Assembly (NCBI GenBank): GCA_028752905.1
Contig: JAQNBH010000014.1
Coordinates: 1,071,231-1,135,230 of the forward strand
Length of the DNA: 64,000 nt
DNA from: Cladorhizidae sp. MBARI D1340-BT2
Taxonomy: Eukaryota > Porifera > Demospongiae > Poecilosclerida > Cladorhizidae
Reading direction: 5' to 3'
Below the pieces are notes generated by a model. The model did no database searches. It was not told where the DNA came from and saw nothing but the letters and a program-made list of their open reading frames with translations. Every line of letters starts with the position of its first letter. Position 1 is the stretch's first letter. Positions 43,901 through 61,900 of the stretch are shown one piece after another. Both the position numbers and the translations under genes were made by a program.

Positions 43901-46900
43901 ACTCCTGTACATATCTCCATATGCATGGAATACTTCACTCCTGTACATATCTCCATATGCATGGAATACTTCTCTCCTGTACATATCTCCATATGCATGG
44001 AATACTTCACTCCTGTACATATCTCCATATGCATGGAATACTTCACTCCTGTACATATCTCCATATGCATGGAATACTTCACTCCTGTACATATCTCCAT
44101 ATGCATGGAATACTTCACTCCTGTACATATCTCCATATGCATGGAATACTTCACTCCTGTACATATCTCCATATGCATGGAATACTTCACTCCTGTACAT
44201 ATCTCCATATGCATGGAATACTTCACTCCTGTACATATCTCCATATGCATGGAATACTTCACTCCAGCACATATCTCCATATGCATGGAATACTTCACTC
44301 CTGTACATATCTCCATATGCATGGAATACTTCACTCATGCACATATCTCCATATGCATGGAATACTTCACTCCTGTACATATCTCCATATGCCTGGAATA
44401 CTTCACTCCTGTACATATCTCCATATGCCTGGAATACTTCACTCCTGTGCATATCTCCATATGCATGGAATACTTCACTCCTGTACATATCTCCATATGC
44501 CTGGAATACTTCACTCCTGTACATATCTCCATATGCATGGAATACTTCACTCCTGTACATATCTCCATATGCCTGGAATACTTCACTCCTGTACATATCT
44601 CCATATGCATGGAATACTTCACTCCTGTACATATCTCCATATGCATGGAATACTTCACTCCTGTACATATCTCCATATGCATGGAATACTTCACTCCTGT
44701 ACATATCTCCATATGCATGGAATACTTCACTCCTGTACATATCTCCATATGCATGGAATACTTCACTCCTGTACATATCTCCATATGCCTGGAATACTTC
44801 ACTCCTGTACATATCTCCATATGCATGGAATACTTCACTCCTGTACATATCTCCATATGCCTGGAATACTTCACTCCTGTACATATCTCCATATGCATGG
44901 AATACTTCACTCCTGTACATATCTCCATATGCATGGAATACTTCACTCCTGTACATATCTCCATATGCATGGAATACTTCACTCCTGTACATATCTCCAT
45001 ATGCATGGAATACTTCACTCCTGTACATATCTCCATATGCATGGAATACTTCACTCCTGTACATATCTCCATATGCATGGAATACTTCACTCCTGTGCAT
45101 ATCTCCATATGCATGGAATACTTCACTCCTGCACATATCTCCATATGCATGGAATACTTCACTCCTGTACATATCTCCATATGCCTGGAATACTTCACTC
45201 CTGTACATATCTCCATATGCATGGAATACTTCACTCCTGTACATATCTCCATATGCCTGGAATACTTCACTCCTGTACATATCTCCATATGCATGGAATA
45301 CTTCACTCCTGTACATATCTCCATATGCCTGGAATACTTCACTCCTGTACATATCTCCATATGCATGGAATACTTCACTCCTGTACATATCTCCATATGT
45401 CTGGAATACTTCACTCATGTACATATCTCCATATGCATGGAATACTTCACTCCTGTACATATCTCCATATGCATGGAATACTTCACTCCTGTACATATCT
45501 CCATATGCCTGGAATACTTCACTCCTGTACATATCTCCATATGCATGGAATACTTCACTCCTGTACATATCTCCATATGCATGGAATACTTCACTCCTGT
45601 ACATATCTCCATGTGCATGGAATACTTCACTCCTGTACATATCTCCATATGCATGGAATACTTCACTCCTGTACATATCTCCATATGCCTGGAATACTTC
45701 ACTCCTGTACATATCTCCATATGCATGGAATACTTCACTCCTGTACATATCTCCATATGCATGGAATACTTCACTCCTGTACATATCTCCATATGCATGG
45801 AATACTTCACTCCTGTACATATCTCCATATGCATGGAATACTTCACTCCTGTACATATCTCCATATGCATGGAATACTTCACTCCTGTACATATCTCCAT
45901 ATGCATGGAATACTTCACTCCTGTACATATCTCCATATGCCTGGAATACTTCACTCCTGTACATATCTCCATATGCCTGGAATACTTCACTCCTGTACAT
46001 ATCTCCATATGCATGGAATACTTCACTCCTGTACATATCTCCATATGCATGGAATACTTCACTCCTGTACATATCTCCATATGCATGGAATACTTCACTC
46101 ATGCACATATCTCCATATGCATGGAATACTTCACTCCTGTTCATATCTCCATATGCCTGGAATACTTCACTCCTGTACATATCTCCATATGCATGGAATA
46201 CTTCACTCCAGCACATATCTCCATGTGCATGGAATACTTCACTCCTGTACATATCTCCATATGCATGGAATACTTCACTCCTGTACATATCTCCATATGC
46301 ATGGAATACTTCACTCCTGTACATATCTCCATATGCCTGGAATACTTCACTCCTGTACATATCTCCATATGCATGGAATACTTCACTCCTGTACATATCT
46401 CCATATGCATGGAATACTTCACTCCTGTACATATCTCCATATGCATGGAATACTTCACTCCTGTACATATCTCCATATGCATGGAATACTTCACTCCTGT
46501 ACATATCTCCATATGCATGGAATACTTCACTCCTGTACATATCTCCATATGCATGGAATACTTCACTCCTGTACATATCTCCATATGCATGGAATACTTC
46601 ACTCCTTTACATATCTCCATATGCATGGAATACTTCACTCCTGTACATATCTCCATATGCATGGAATACTTCACTCCTGTACATATCTCCATATGCATGG
46701 AATACTTCACTCATGCACATATCTCCATATGCCTGGAATACTTCACTCCTGTACATATCTCCATATGCATGGAATACTTCACTCCTGTACATATCTCCAT
46801 ATGCATGGAATACTTCACTCCTGTACATATCTCCATATGCATGGAATACTTCACTCCTGTACATATCTCCATATGCCTGGAATACTTCACTCCTGTACAT

Positions 46901-49900
46901 ATCTCCATATGCATGGAATACTTCACTCCTGTACATATCTCCATATGCATGGAATACTTCTCTCCTGTACATATCTCCATATGCATGGAATACTTCACTC
47001 CTGTACATATCTCCATATGCATGGAATACTTCACTCCTGTACATATCTCCATATGCATGGAATACTTCACTCCTGTACATATCTCCATATGCATGGAATA
47101 CTTCACTCCTGTACATATCTCCATATGCATGGAATACTTCACTCCTGTACATATCTCCATATGCATGGAATACTTCACTCCTGTACATATCTCCATATGC
47201 ATGGAATACTTCACTCCTGTACATATCTCCATATGCATGGAATACTTCACTCCTGTACATATCTCCATATGCATGGAATACTTCACTCCAGCACATATCT
47301 CCATATGCATGGAATACTTCACTCCTGTACATATCTCCATATGCATGGAATACTTCACTCATGCACATATCTCCATATGCATGGAATACTTCACTCCTGT
47401 ACATATCTCCATATGCCTGGAATACTTCACTCCTGTACATATCTCCATATGCCTGGAATACTTCACTCCTGTGCATATCTCCATATGCATGGAATACTTC
47501 ACTCCTGTACATATCTCCATATGCCTGGAATACTTCACTCCTGTACATATCTCCATATGCATGGAATACTTCACTCCTGTACATATCTCCATATGCCTGG
47601 AATACTTCACTCCTGTACATATCTCCATATGCATGGAATACTTCACTCCTGTACATATCTCCATATGCATGGAATACTTCACTCCTGTACATATCTCCAT
47701 ATGCATGGAATACTTCACTCCTGTACATATCTCCATATGCATGGAATACTTCACTCCTGTACATATCTCCATATGCATGGAATACTTCACTCCTGTACAT
47801 ATCTCCATATGCCTGGAATACTTCACTCCTGTACATATCTCCATATGCATGGAATACTTCACTCCTGTACATATCTCCATATGCCTGGAATACTTCACTC
47901 CTGTACATATCTCCATATGCATGGAATACTTCACTCCTGTACATATCTCCATATGCATGGAATACTTCACTCCTGTACATATCTCCATATGCATGGAATA
48001 CTTCACTCCTGTACATATCTCCATATGCATGGAATACTTCACTCCTGTGCATATCTCCATATGCATGGAATACTTCACTCCTGCACATATCTCCATATGC
48101 ATGGAATACTTCACTCCTGTACATATCTCCATATGCCTGGAATACTTCACTCCTGTACATATCTCCATATGCATGGAATACTTCACTCCTGTACATATCT
48201 CCATATGCCTGGAATACTTCACTCCTGTACATATCTCCATATGCATGGAATACTTCACTCCTGTACATATCTCCATATGCCTGGAATACTTCACTCCTGT
48301 ACATATCTCCATATGCATGGAATACTTCACTCCTGTACATATCTCCATATGTCTGGAATACTTCACTCATGTACATATCTCCATATGCATGGAATACTTC
48401 ACTCCTGTACATATCTCCATATGCATGGAATACTTCACTCCTGTACATATCTCCATATGCCTGGAATACTTCACTCCTGTACATATCTCCATATGCATGG
48501 AATACTTCACTCCTGTACATATCTCCATATGCATGGAATACTTCACTCCTGTACATATCTCCATGTGCATGGAATACTTCACTCCTGTACATATCTCCAT
48601 ATGCATGGAATACTTCACTCCTGTACATATCTCCATATGCCTGGAATACTTCACTCCTGTACATATCTCCATATGCATGGAATACTTCACTCCTGTACAT
48701 ATCTCCATATGCATGGAATACTTCACTCCTGTACATATCTCCATATGCATGGAATACTTCACTCCTGTACATATCTCCATATGCATGGAATACTTCACTC
48801 CTGTACATATCTCCATATGCATGGAATACTTCACTCCTGTACATATCTCCATATGCATGGAATACTTCACTCCTGTACATATCTCCATATGCCTGGAATA
48901 CTTCACTCCTGTACATATCTCCATATGCCTGGAATACTTCACTCCTGCACATATCTCCATATGCATGGAATACTTCACTCCTGTACATATCTCCATATGC
49001 ATGGAATACTTCACTCCTGTACATATCTCCATATGCATGGAATACTTCACTCTGCACATATCTACCATATGCCTGGAATACTTCACTCCTGTACATATCT
49101 CCATATGCCTGGAATACTTCATTCCTGTACATATCTCCATATGCATGGAATACTTCACTCCTGTACATATCTCCATATGCATGGAATACTTCACTCCTGT
49201 ACATATCTCCATATGCATGGAATACTTCACTCCTGTACATATCTCCATATGCATGGAATACTTCACTCCTGTACATATCTCCATATGCCTGGAATACTTC
49301 ACTCCTGTACATATCTCCATATGCATGGAATACTTCACTCCTGTACATATCTCCATATGCATGGAATACTTCACTCCTGCACATATCTCCATATGCATGG
49401 AATACTTCACTCCTGTACATATCTCCATATGCATGGAATACTTCACTCCTGTACATATCTCCATATGCATGGAATACTTCACTCCTGTACATATCTCCAT
49501 ATGCATGGAATACTTCACTCCTGTACATATCTCCATATGCATGGAATACTTCACTCCTGTACATATCTCCATATGCATGGAATACTTCACTCCTGTACAT
49601 ATCTCCATATGCATGGAATACTTCACTCCTGTACATATCTCCATATGCATGGAATACTTCACTCCTGTACATATCTCCATATGCATGGAATACTTCACTC
49701 CTGTACATATCTCCATATGCATGGAATACTTCACTCCTGTACATATCTCCATATGCATGGAATACTTCACTCCTGTACATATCTCCATATGCATGGAATA
49801 CTTCACTCATGTACATATCTCCATATGCATGGAATACTTCACTCCTGTACATATCTCCATATGCATGGAATACTTCACTCCTGTACATATCTCCATATGC

Positions 49901-52900
49901 ATGGAATACTTCACTCCTGTACATATCTCCATATGCATGGAATACTTCACTCCTGTACATATCTCCATATGCCTGGAATACTTCACTCCTGTACATATCT
50001 CCATATGCCTGGAATACTTCACTCCTGTACATATCTCCATATGCATGGAATACTTCACTCCTGTACATATCTCCATATGCCTGGAATACTTCAATCCTGT
50101 ACATATCTCCATATGCCTGGAATACTTCACTCCTGTACATATCTCCATATGCATGGAATACTTCACTCCTGTACATATCTCCATATGCATGGAATACTTC
50201 ACTCCTGTACATATCTCCATATGCATGGAATACTTCACTCCTGTACATATCTCCATATGCCTGGAATACTTCACTCCTGTACATATCTCCATATGCATGG
50301 AATACTTCACTCCTGTACATATCTCCATATGCATGGAATACTTCACTCCTGTACATATCTCCATATGCATGGAATACTTCACTCATGCACATATCTCCAT
50401 ATGCCTGGAATACTTCACTCCTGTACATATCTCCATATGCATGGAATACTTCACTCCTGTACATATCTCCATATGCATGGAATACTTCACTCCTGTACAT
50501 ATCTCCATATGCATGGAATACTTCACTCCTGTACATATCTCCATATGCATGGAATACTTCACTCCTGTACATATCTCCATATGCATGGAATACTTCACTC
50601 ATGTACATATCTCCATATGCATGGAATACTTCACTCCTGTACATATCTCCATATGCATGGAATACTTCACTCCTGTACATATCTCCATATGCATGGAATA
50701 CTTCACTCCTGTACATATCTCCATATGCCTGGAATACTTCACTCCAGCACATATCTCCATATGCATGGAATACTTCACTCCTGTACATATCTCCATATGC
50801 CTGGAATACTTCACTCCTGTACATATCTCCATATGCATGGAATACTTCACTCCTGTACATATCTCCATATGCATGGAATACTTCACTCCTGTACATATCT
50901 CCATATGCCTGGAATACTTCACTCCTGCACATATCTCCATATGCATGGAATACTTCACTCCTGTACATATCTCCATATGCCTGGAATACTTCACTCCTGC
51001 ACATATCTCCATATGCCTGGAATACTTCACTCCTGTACATATCTCCATATGCCTGGAATACTTCACTCCTGTACATATCTCCATATGCATGGAATACTTC
51101 TCTCCTGTACATATCTCCATATGCATGGAATACTTCACTCCTGTACATATCTCCATATGCATGGAATACTTCACTCCTGTACATATCTCCATATGCATGG
51201 AATACTTCACTCCTGTACATATCTCCATATGCATGGAATACTTCACTCCTGTACATATCTCCATATGCATGGAATACTTCACTCCTGTACATATCTCCAT
51301 ATGCATGGAATACTTCACTCCTGTACATATCTCCATATGCATGGAATACTTCACTCCTGTACATATCTCCATATGCATGGAATACTTCACTCCTGTACAT
51401 ATCTCCATATGCATGGAATACTTCACTCCAGCACATATCTCCATATGCATGGAATACTTCACTCCTGTACATATCTCCATATGCATGGAATACTTCACTC
51501 CTGTACATATCTCCATATGCATGGAATACTTCACTCATGCACATATCTCCATATGCATGGAATACTTCACTCCTGTACATATCTCCATATGCCTGGAATA
51601 CTTCACTCCTGTACATATCTCCATATGCATGGAATACTTCACTCCTGTACATATCTCCATATGCCTGGAATACTTCACTCCTGTACATATCTCCATATGC
51701 ATGGAATACTTCACTCCTGTACATATCTCCATATGCCTGGAATACTTCACTCCTGTACATATCTCCATATGCATGGAATACTTCACTCCTGTACATATCT
51801 CCATATGCATGGAATACTTCACTCCTGTACATATCTCCATATGCATGGAATACTTCACTCCTGTACATATCTCCATATGCATGGAATACTTCACTCCTGT
51901 ACATATCTCCATATGCATGGAATACTTCACTCCTGTACATATCTCCATATGCATGGAATACTTCACTCCTGTACATATCTCCATATGCATGGAATACTTC
52001 ACTCCAGCACATATCTCCATATGCATGGAATACTTCACTCCTGTACATATCTCCATATGCATGGAATACTTCACTCATGCACATATCTCCATATGCATGG
52101 AATACTTCACTCCTGTACATATCTCCATATGCCTGGAATACTTCACTCCTGTACATATCTCCATATGCATGGAATACTTCACTCCTGTACATATCTCCAT
52201 ATGCCTGGAATACTTCACTCCTGTACATATCTCCATATGCATGGAATACTTCACTCCTGTACATATCTCCATATGCATGGAATACTTCACTCCTGTACAT
52301 ATCTCCATATGCATGGAATACTTCACTCCTGTACATATCTCCATATGCATGGAATACTTCACTCCTGTACATATCTCCATATGCATGGAATACTTCACTC
52401 CTGTACATATCTCCATATGCCTGGAATACTTCACTCCTGTACATATCTCCATATGCATGGAATACTTCACTCCTGTACATATCTCCATATGCCTGGAATA
52501 CTTCACTCCTGTACATATCTCCATATGCATGGAATACTTCACTCCTGTACATATCTCCATATGCATGGAATACTTCACTCCTGTACATATCTCCATATGC
52601 ATGGAATACTTCACTCCTGTACATATCTCCATATGCATGGAATACTTCACTCCTGTACATATCTCCATATGCATGGAATACTTCACTCCTGTACATATCT
52701 CCATATGCATGGAATACTTCACTCCTGCACATATCTCCATATGCATGGAATACTTCACTCCTGTACATATCTCCATATGCCTGGAATACTTCACTCCTGT
52801 ACATATCTCCATATGCCTGGAATACTTCACTCCTGTACATATCTCCATATGCATGGAATACTTCACTCCTGTACATATCTCCATATGCATGGAATACTTC

Positions 52901-55900
52901 ACTCCTGCACATATCTCCATATGCATGGAATACTTCACTCCTGTACATATCTCCATATGCATGGAATACTTCACTCTGCACATATCTACCATATGCCTGG
53001 AATACTTCACTCCTGTACATATCTCCATATGCCTGGAATACTTCATTCCTGTACATATCTCCATATGCATGGAATACTTCACTCCTGTACATATCTCCAT
53101 ATGCATGGAATACTTCACTCCTGTACATATCTCCATATGCCTGGAATACTTCACTCCTGTACATATCTCCATATGCATGGAATACTTCACTCATGCACAT
53201 ATCTCCATATGCATGGAATACTTCACTCCTGTACATATCTCCATATGCATGGAATACTTCACTCCTGTACATATCTCCATATGCATGGAATACTTCACTC
53301 CTGTACATATCTCCATATGCATGGAATACTTCACTCCTGTACATATCTCCATATGCATGGAATACTTCACTCCTGTACATATCTCCATATGCATGGAATA
53401 CTTCACTCCTGTACATATCTCCATATGCCTGGAATACTTCACTCCTGTACATATCTCCATATGCATGGAATACTTCACTCCTGTACATATCTCCATATGC
53501 ATGGAATACTTCACTCCTGCACATATCTCCATATGCATGGAATACTTCACTCCTGTACATATCTCCATATGCATGGAATACTTCACTCCTGTACATATCT
53601 CCATATGCATGGAATACTTCACTCCTGTACATATCTCCATATGCCTGGAATACTTCACTCCTGTACATATCTCCATATGCATGGAATACTTCACTCCTGT
53701 ACATATCTCCATATGCATGGAATACTTCACTCCTGCACATATCTCCATATGCATGGAATACTTCACTCCTGTACATATCTCCATATGCATGGAATACTTC
53801 ACTCCTGTACATATCTCCATATGCATGGAATACTTCACTCCTGTTCATATCTCCATATGCATGGAATACTTCACTCATGCACATATCTCCATATGCCTGG
53901 AATACTTCACTCCTGTACATATCTCCATATGCATGGAATACTTCACTCCTGTACATATCTCCATATGCATGGAATACTTCACTCCTGTACATATCTCCAT
54001 ATGCCTGGAATACTTCACTCCTGTACATATCTCCATATGCATGGAATACTTCACTCCTGTACATATCTCCATATGCATGGAATACTTCACTCCTGCACAT
54101 ATCTCCATATGCATGGAATACTTCACTCCTGTACATATCTCCATATGCATGGAATACTTCACTCCTGTACATATCTCCATATGCATGGAATACTTCACTC
54201 CTGTTCATATCTCCATATGCATGGAATACTTCACTCATGCACATATCTCCATATGCCTGGAATACTTCACTCCTGTACATATCTCCATATGCATGGAATA
54301 CTTCACTCCTGTACATATCTCCATATGCATGGAATACTTCACTCCTGTACATATCTCCATATGCATGGAATACTTCACTCCTGTACATATCTCCATATGC
54401 ATGGAATACTTCACTCCTGTACATATCTCCATATGCATGGAATACTTCACTCCTGTACATATCTCCATATGCATGGAATACTTCACTCATGTACATATCT
54501 CCATATGCATGGAATACTTCACTCCTGTACATATCTCCATATGCATGGAATACTTCACTCCTGTACATATCTCCATATGCATGGAATACTTCACTCCTGT
54601 ACATATCTCCATATGCATGGAATACTTCACTCCTGTACATATCTCCATATGCCTGGAATACTTCACTCCTGTACATATCTCCATATGCCTGGAATACTTC
54701 ACTCCTGTACATATCTCCATATGCATGGAATACTTCACTCCTGTACATATCTCCATATGCCTGGAATACTTCAATCCTGTACATATCTCCATATGCCTGG
54801 AATACTTCACTCCTGTACATATCTCCATATGCATGGAATACTTCACTCCTGTACATATCTCCATATGCATGGAATACTTCACTCCTGTACATATCTCCAT
54901 ATGCCTGGAATACTTCACTCCTGTACATATCTCCATATGCATGGAATACTTCACTCCTGTACATATCTCCATATGCATGGAATACTTCACTCCTGTACAT
55001 ATCTCCATATGCATGGAATACTTCACTCCTGTACATATCTCCATATGCATGGAATACTTCACTCATGTACATATCTCCATATGCATGGAATACTTCACTC
55101 CTGTACATATCTCCATATGCATGGAATACTTCACTCCTGTACATATCTCCATATGCATGGAATACTTCACTCCTGTACATATCTCCATATGCATGGAATA
55201 CTTCACTCCTGTACATATCTCCATATGTATGGAATACTTCACTCCTGTACATATCTCCATATGCATGGAATACTTCACTCCTGTACATATCTCCATATGC
55301 ATGGAATACTTCACTCCTGTACATATCTCCATATGCCTGGAATACTTCACTCCTGCACATATCTCCATATGCATGGAATACTTCACTCCTGTACATATCT
55401 CCATATGCCTGGAATACTTCACTCCTGCACATATCTCCATATGCATGGAATACTTCACTCCTGTACATATCTCCATATGCATGGAATACTTCACTCCTGT
55501 ACATATCTCCATATGCATGGAATACTTCACTCCTGTACATATCTCCATATGCATGGAATACTTCACTCCTGTACATATCTCCATATGCATGGAATACTTC
55601 ACTCCTGTACATATCTCCATATGCATGGAATACTTCACTCCTGTACATATCTCCATATGCATGGAATACTTCACTCCTGTACATATCTCCATATGCCTGG
55701 AATACTTCACTCCTGTACATATCTCCATATGCATGGAATACTTCACTCCTGTACATATCTCCATATGCCTGGAATACTTCACTCCTGTACATATCTCCAT
55801 ATGCATGGAATACTTCACTCCTGTACATATCTCCATATGCCTGGAATACTTCACTCCTGCACATATCTCCATATGCATGGAATACTTCACTCCTGTACAT

Positions 55901-58900
55901 ATCTCCATATGCCTGGAATACTTCACTCCTGCACATATCTCCATATGCATGGAATACTTCACTCCTGCACATATCTCCATATGCATGGAATACTTCACTC
56001 CTGTACATATCTCCATATGCCTGGAATACTTCACTCCTGCACATATCTCCATATGCATGGAATACTTCACTCCTGTACATATCTCCATATGCATGGAATA
56101 CTTCACTCCTGTACATATCTCCATATGCCTGGAATACTTCACTCCTGTTCATATCTCCATATGCATGGAATACTTCACTCCTGTACATATCTCCATATGC
56201 CTGGAATACTTCACTCCTGTACATATCTCCATATGCATGGAATACTTCACTCCTGTACATATCTCCATATGCATGGAATACTTCACTCCTGTACATATCT
56301 CCATATGCATGGAATACTTCACTCCTGTACATATCTCCATATGCATGGAATACTTCACTCCTGTACATATCTCCATATGCATGGAATACTTCACTCCTGT
56401 ACATATCTCCATATGCATGGAATACTTCACTCCTGTACATATCTCCATATGCGTGGAATACTTCACTCCTGTACATATCTCCATATGCATGGAATACTTC
56501 ACTCATGTACATATCTCCATATGCATGGAATACTTCACTCCTGTACATATCTCCATATGCATGGAATACTTCACTCCTGTACATATCTCCATATGTATGG
56601 AATACTTCACTCCTGCACATATCTCCATATGCATGGAATACTTCACTCATGCACATATCTCCATATGCATGGAATACTTCACTCCTGTACATATCTCCAT
56701 ATGCATGGAATACTTCACTCCTGTACATATCTCCATATGCCTGGAATACTTCACTCCTGTACATATCTCCATATGCATGGAATACTTCACTCCTGTACAT
56801 ATCTCCATATGCATGGAATACTTCACTCCTGTACATATCTCCATATGCATGGAATACTTCACTCGCACATATCTCCATATGCATGGAATACTTCACTCCT
56901 GTACATATCTACATATGCATGGAATACTTCACTCCTGCACATATCTCCATATGCCTGGAATACTTCACTCCTGTACATATCTCCATATGCCTGGAATACT
57001 TCACTCATGCACATATCTCCATATGCATGGAATACTTCACTCCTGTACATATCTCCATATGCATGGAATACTTCACTCCTGTACATATCTCCATATGCAT
57101 GGAATACTTCTCTCCTGTACATATCTCCATATGCATGGAATACTTCACTCCTGTACATATCTCCATATGCATGGAATACTTCACTCCTGTACATATCTCC
57201 ATATGCATGGAATACTTCACTCCTGTACATATCTCCATATGCATGGAATACTTCACTCCTGTACATATCTCCATATGCATGGAATACTTCACTCCTGTAC
57301 ATATCTCCATATGCATGGAATACTTCACTCATGTACATATCTCCATATGCATGGAATACTTCACTCCTGTACATATCTCCATATGCATGGAATACTTCAC
57401 TCCTGTACATATCTCCATATGCATGGAATACTTCACTCCAGCACATATCTCCATATGCATGGAATACTTCACTCCTGTACATATCTCCATATGCATGGAA
57501 TACTTCACTCATGCACATATCTCCATATGCATGGAATACTTCACTCCTGCACATATCTCCATATGCATGGAATACTTCACTCCTGTACATATCTCCATAT
57601 GCCTGGAATACTTCACTCCTGTACATATCTCCATATGCCTGGAATACTTCACTCCTGTGCATATCTCCATATGCATGGAATACTTCACTCCTGTACATAT
57701 CTCCATATGCCTGGAATACTTCACTCCTGTACATATCTCCATATGCATGGAATACTTCACTCCTGTACATATCTCCATATGCCTGGAATACTTCACTCCT
57801 GTACATATCTCCATATGCATGGAATACTTCACTCCTGTACATATCTCCATATGCATGGAATACTTCACTCCTGTACATATCTCCATATGCATGGAATACT
57901 TCACTCCTGTACATATCTCCATATGCATGGAATACTTCACTCCTGTACATATCTCCATATGCATGGAATACTTCACTCCTGTACATATCTCCATATGCCT
58001 GGAATACTTCACTCCTGTACATATCTCCATATGCATGGAATACTTCACTCCTGTACATATCTCCATATGCCTGGAATACTTCACTCCTGTACATATCTCC
58101 ATATGCATGGAATACTTCACTCCTGTACATATCTCCATATGCATGGAATACTTCACTCCTGTACATATCTCCATATGCATGGAATACTTCACTCCTGTAC
58201 ATATCTCCATATGCATGGAATACTTCACTCCTGTGCATATCTCCATATGCATGGAATACTTCACTCCTGCACATATCTCCATATGCATGGAATACTTCAC
58301 TCCTGTACATATCTCCATATGCCTGGAATACTTCACTCCTGTACATATCTCCATATGCATGGAATACTTCACTCCTGTACATATCTCCATATGCCTGGAA
58401 TACTTCACTCCTGTACATATCTCCATATGCATGGAATACTTCACTCCTGTACATATCTCCATATGCCTGGAATACTTCACTCCTGTACATATCTCCATAT
58501 GCATGGAATACTTCACTCCTGTACATATCTCCATATGTCTGGAATACTTCACTCATGTACATATCTCCATATGCATGGAATACTTCACTCCTGTACATAT
58601 CTCCATATGCATGGAATACTTCACTCCTGTACATATCTCCATATGCCTGGAATACTTCACTCCTGTACATATCTCCATATGCATGGAATACTTCACTCCT
58701 GTACATATCTCCATATGCATGGAATACTTCACTCCTGTACATATCTCCATGTGCATGGAATACTTCACTCCTGTACATATCTCCATATGCATGGAATACT
58801 TCACTCCTGTACATATCTCCATATGCCTGGAATACTTCACTCCTGTACATATCTCCATATGCATGGAATACTTCACTCCTGTACATATCTCCATATGCAT

Positions 58901-61900
58901 GGAATACTTCACTCCTGTACATATCTCCATATGCATGGAATACTTCACTCCTGTACATATCTCCATATGCATGGAATACTTCACTCCTGTACATATCTCC
59001 ATATGCATGGAATACTTCACTCCTGTACATATCTCCATATGCATGGAATACTTCACTCCTGTACATATCTCCATATGCCTGGAATACTTCACTCCTGTAC
59101 ATATCTCCATATGCCTGGAATACTTCACTCCTGTACATATCTCCATATGCATGGAATACTTCACTCCTGTACATATCTCCATATGCATGGAATACTTCAC
59201 TCCTGTACATATCTCCATATGCATGGAATACTTCACTCATGCACATATCTCCATATGCATGGAATACTTCACTCCTGTACATATCTCCATATGCCTGGAA
59301 TACTTCACTCCTGTACATATCTCCATATGCATGGAATACTTCACTCCAGCACATATCTCCATGTGCATGGAATACTTCACTCCTGTACATATCTCCATAT
59401 GCATGGAATACTTCACTCCTGTACATATCTCCATATGCATGGAATACTTCACTCCTGTACATATCTCCATATGCCTGGAATACTTCACTCCTGTACATAT
59501 CTCCATATGCATGGAATACTTCACTCCTGTACATATCTCCATATGCATGGAATACTTCACTCCTGTACATATCTCCATATGCATGGAATACTTCACTCCT
59601 GTACATATCTCCATATGCATGGAATACTTCACTCCTGTACATATCTCCATATGCATGGAATACTTCACTCCTGTACATATCTCCATATGCATGGAATACT
59701 TCACTCCTGTACATATCTCCATATGCATGGAATACTTCACTCCTGCACATATCTCCATATGCATGGAATACTTCACTCATGCACATATCTCCATATGCAT
59801 GGAATACTTCACTCCTGTACATATCTCCATATGCATGGAATACTTCACTCCTGCACATATCTCCATATGCATGGAATACTTCACTCCTGTACATATTTCC
59901 ATATGCATGGAATACTTCACTCCTGTACATATCTCCATATGCCTGGAATACTTCACTCCTGTACATATCTCCATATGCCTGGAATACTTCACTCCTGTAC
60001 ATATCTCCATATGCATGGAATACTTCACTCCTGTACATATCTCCATATGCATGGAATACTTCACTCCTGTACATATCTCCATATGCATGGAATACTTCAC
60101 TCATGCACATATCTCCATATGCATGGAATACTTCACTCCTGTTCATATCTCCATATGCCTGGAATACTTCACTCCTGTACATATCTCCATATGCATGGAA
60201 TACTTCACTCCAGCACATATCTCCATGTGCATGGAATACTTCACTCCTGTACATATCTCCATATGCATGGAATACTTCACTCCTGTACATATCTCCATAT
60301 GCATGGAATACTTCACTCCTGTACATATCTCCATATGCCTGGAATACTTCACTCCTGTACATATCTCCATATGCATGGAATACTTCACTCCTGTACATAT
60401 CTCCATATGCATGGAATACTTCACTCCTGTACATATCTCCATATGCATGGAATACTTCACTCCTGTACATATCTCCATATGCATGGAATACTTCACTCCT
60501 GTACATATCTCCATATGCATGGAATACTTCACTCCTGTACATATCTCCATATGCATGGAATACTTCACTCCTGTACATATCTCCATATGCATGGAATACT
60601 TCACTCCTGTACATATCTCCATATGCATGGAATACTTCACTCCTGTACATATCTCCATATGCATGGAATACTTCACTCATGCACATATCTCCATATGCCT
60701 GGAATACTTCACTCCTGTACATATCTCCATATGCATGGAATACTTCACTCCTGTACATATCTCCATATGCATGGAATACTTCACTCCTGTACATATCTCC
60801 ATATGCATGGAATACTTCACTCCTGTACATATCTCCATATGCATGGAATACTTCACTCCTGTACATATCTCCATATGCATGGAATACTTCACTCCTGCAC
60901 ATATCTCCATATGCATGGAATACTTCACTCATGCACATATCTCCATATGCATGGAATACTTCACTCCTGTACATATCTCCATATGCATGGAATACTTCAC
61001 TCCTGTACATATCTCCATATGCATGGAATACTTCACTCCTGTACATATCTCCATATGCCTGGAATACTTCACTCCTGTACATATCTCCATATGCATGGAA
61101 TACTTCACTCCTGTACATATCTCCATATGCATGGAATACTTCTCTCCTGTACATATCTCCATATGCATGGAATACTTCACTCCTGTACATATCTCCATAT
61201 GCATGGAATACTTCACTCCTGTACATATCTCCATATGCATGGAATACTTCACTCCTGTACATATCTCCATATGCATGGAATACTTCACTCCTGTACATAT
61301 CTCCATATGCATGGAATACTTCACTCCTGTACATATCTCCATATGCATGGAATACTTCACTCCTGTACATATCTCCATATGCATGGAATACTTCACTCCT
61401 GTACATATCTCCATATGCATGGAATACTTCACTCCTGTACATATCTCCATATGCATGGAATACTTCACTCCAGCACATATCTCCATATGCATGGAATACT
61501 TCACTCCTGTACATATCTCCATATGCATGGAATACTTCACTCATGCACATATCTCCATATGCATGGAATACTTCACTCCTGTACATATCTCCATATGCCT
61601 GGAATACTTCACTCCTGTACATATCTCCATATGCCTGGAATACTTCACTCCTGTGCATATCTCCATATGCATGGAATACTTCACTCCTGTACATATCTCC
61701 ATATGCCTGGAATACTTCACTCCTGTACATATCTCCATATGCATGGAATACTTCACTCCTGTACATATCTCCATATGCCTGGAATACTTCACTCCTGTAC
61801 ATATCTCCATATGCATGGAATACTTCACTCCTGTACATATCTCCATATGCATGGAATACTTCACTCCTGTACATATCTCCATATGCATGGAATACTTCAC

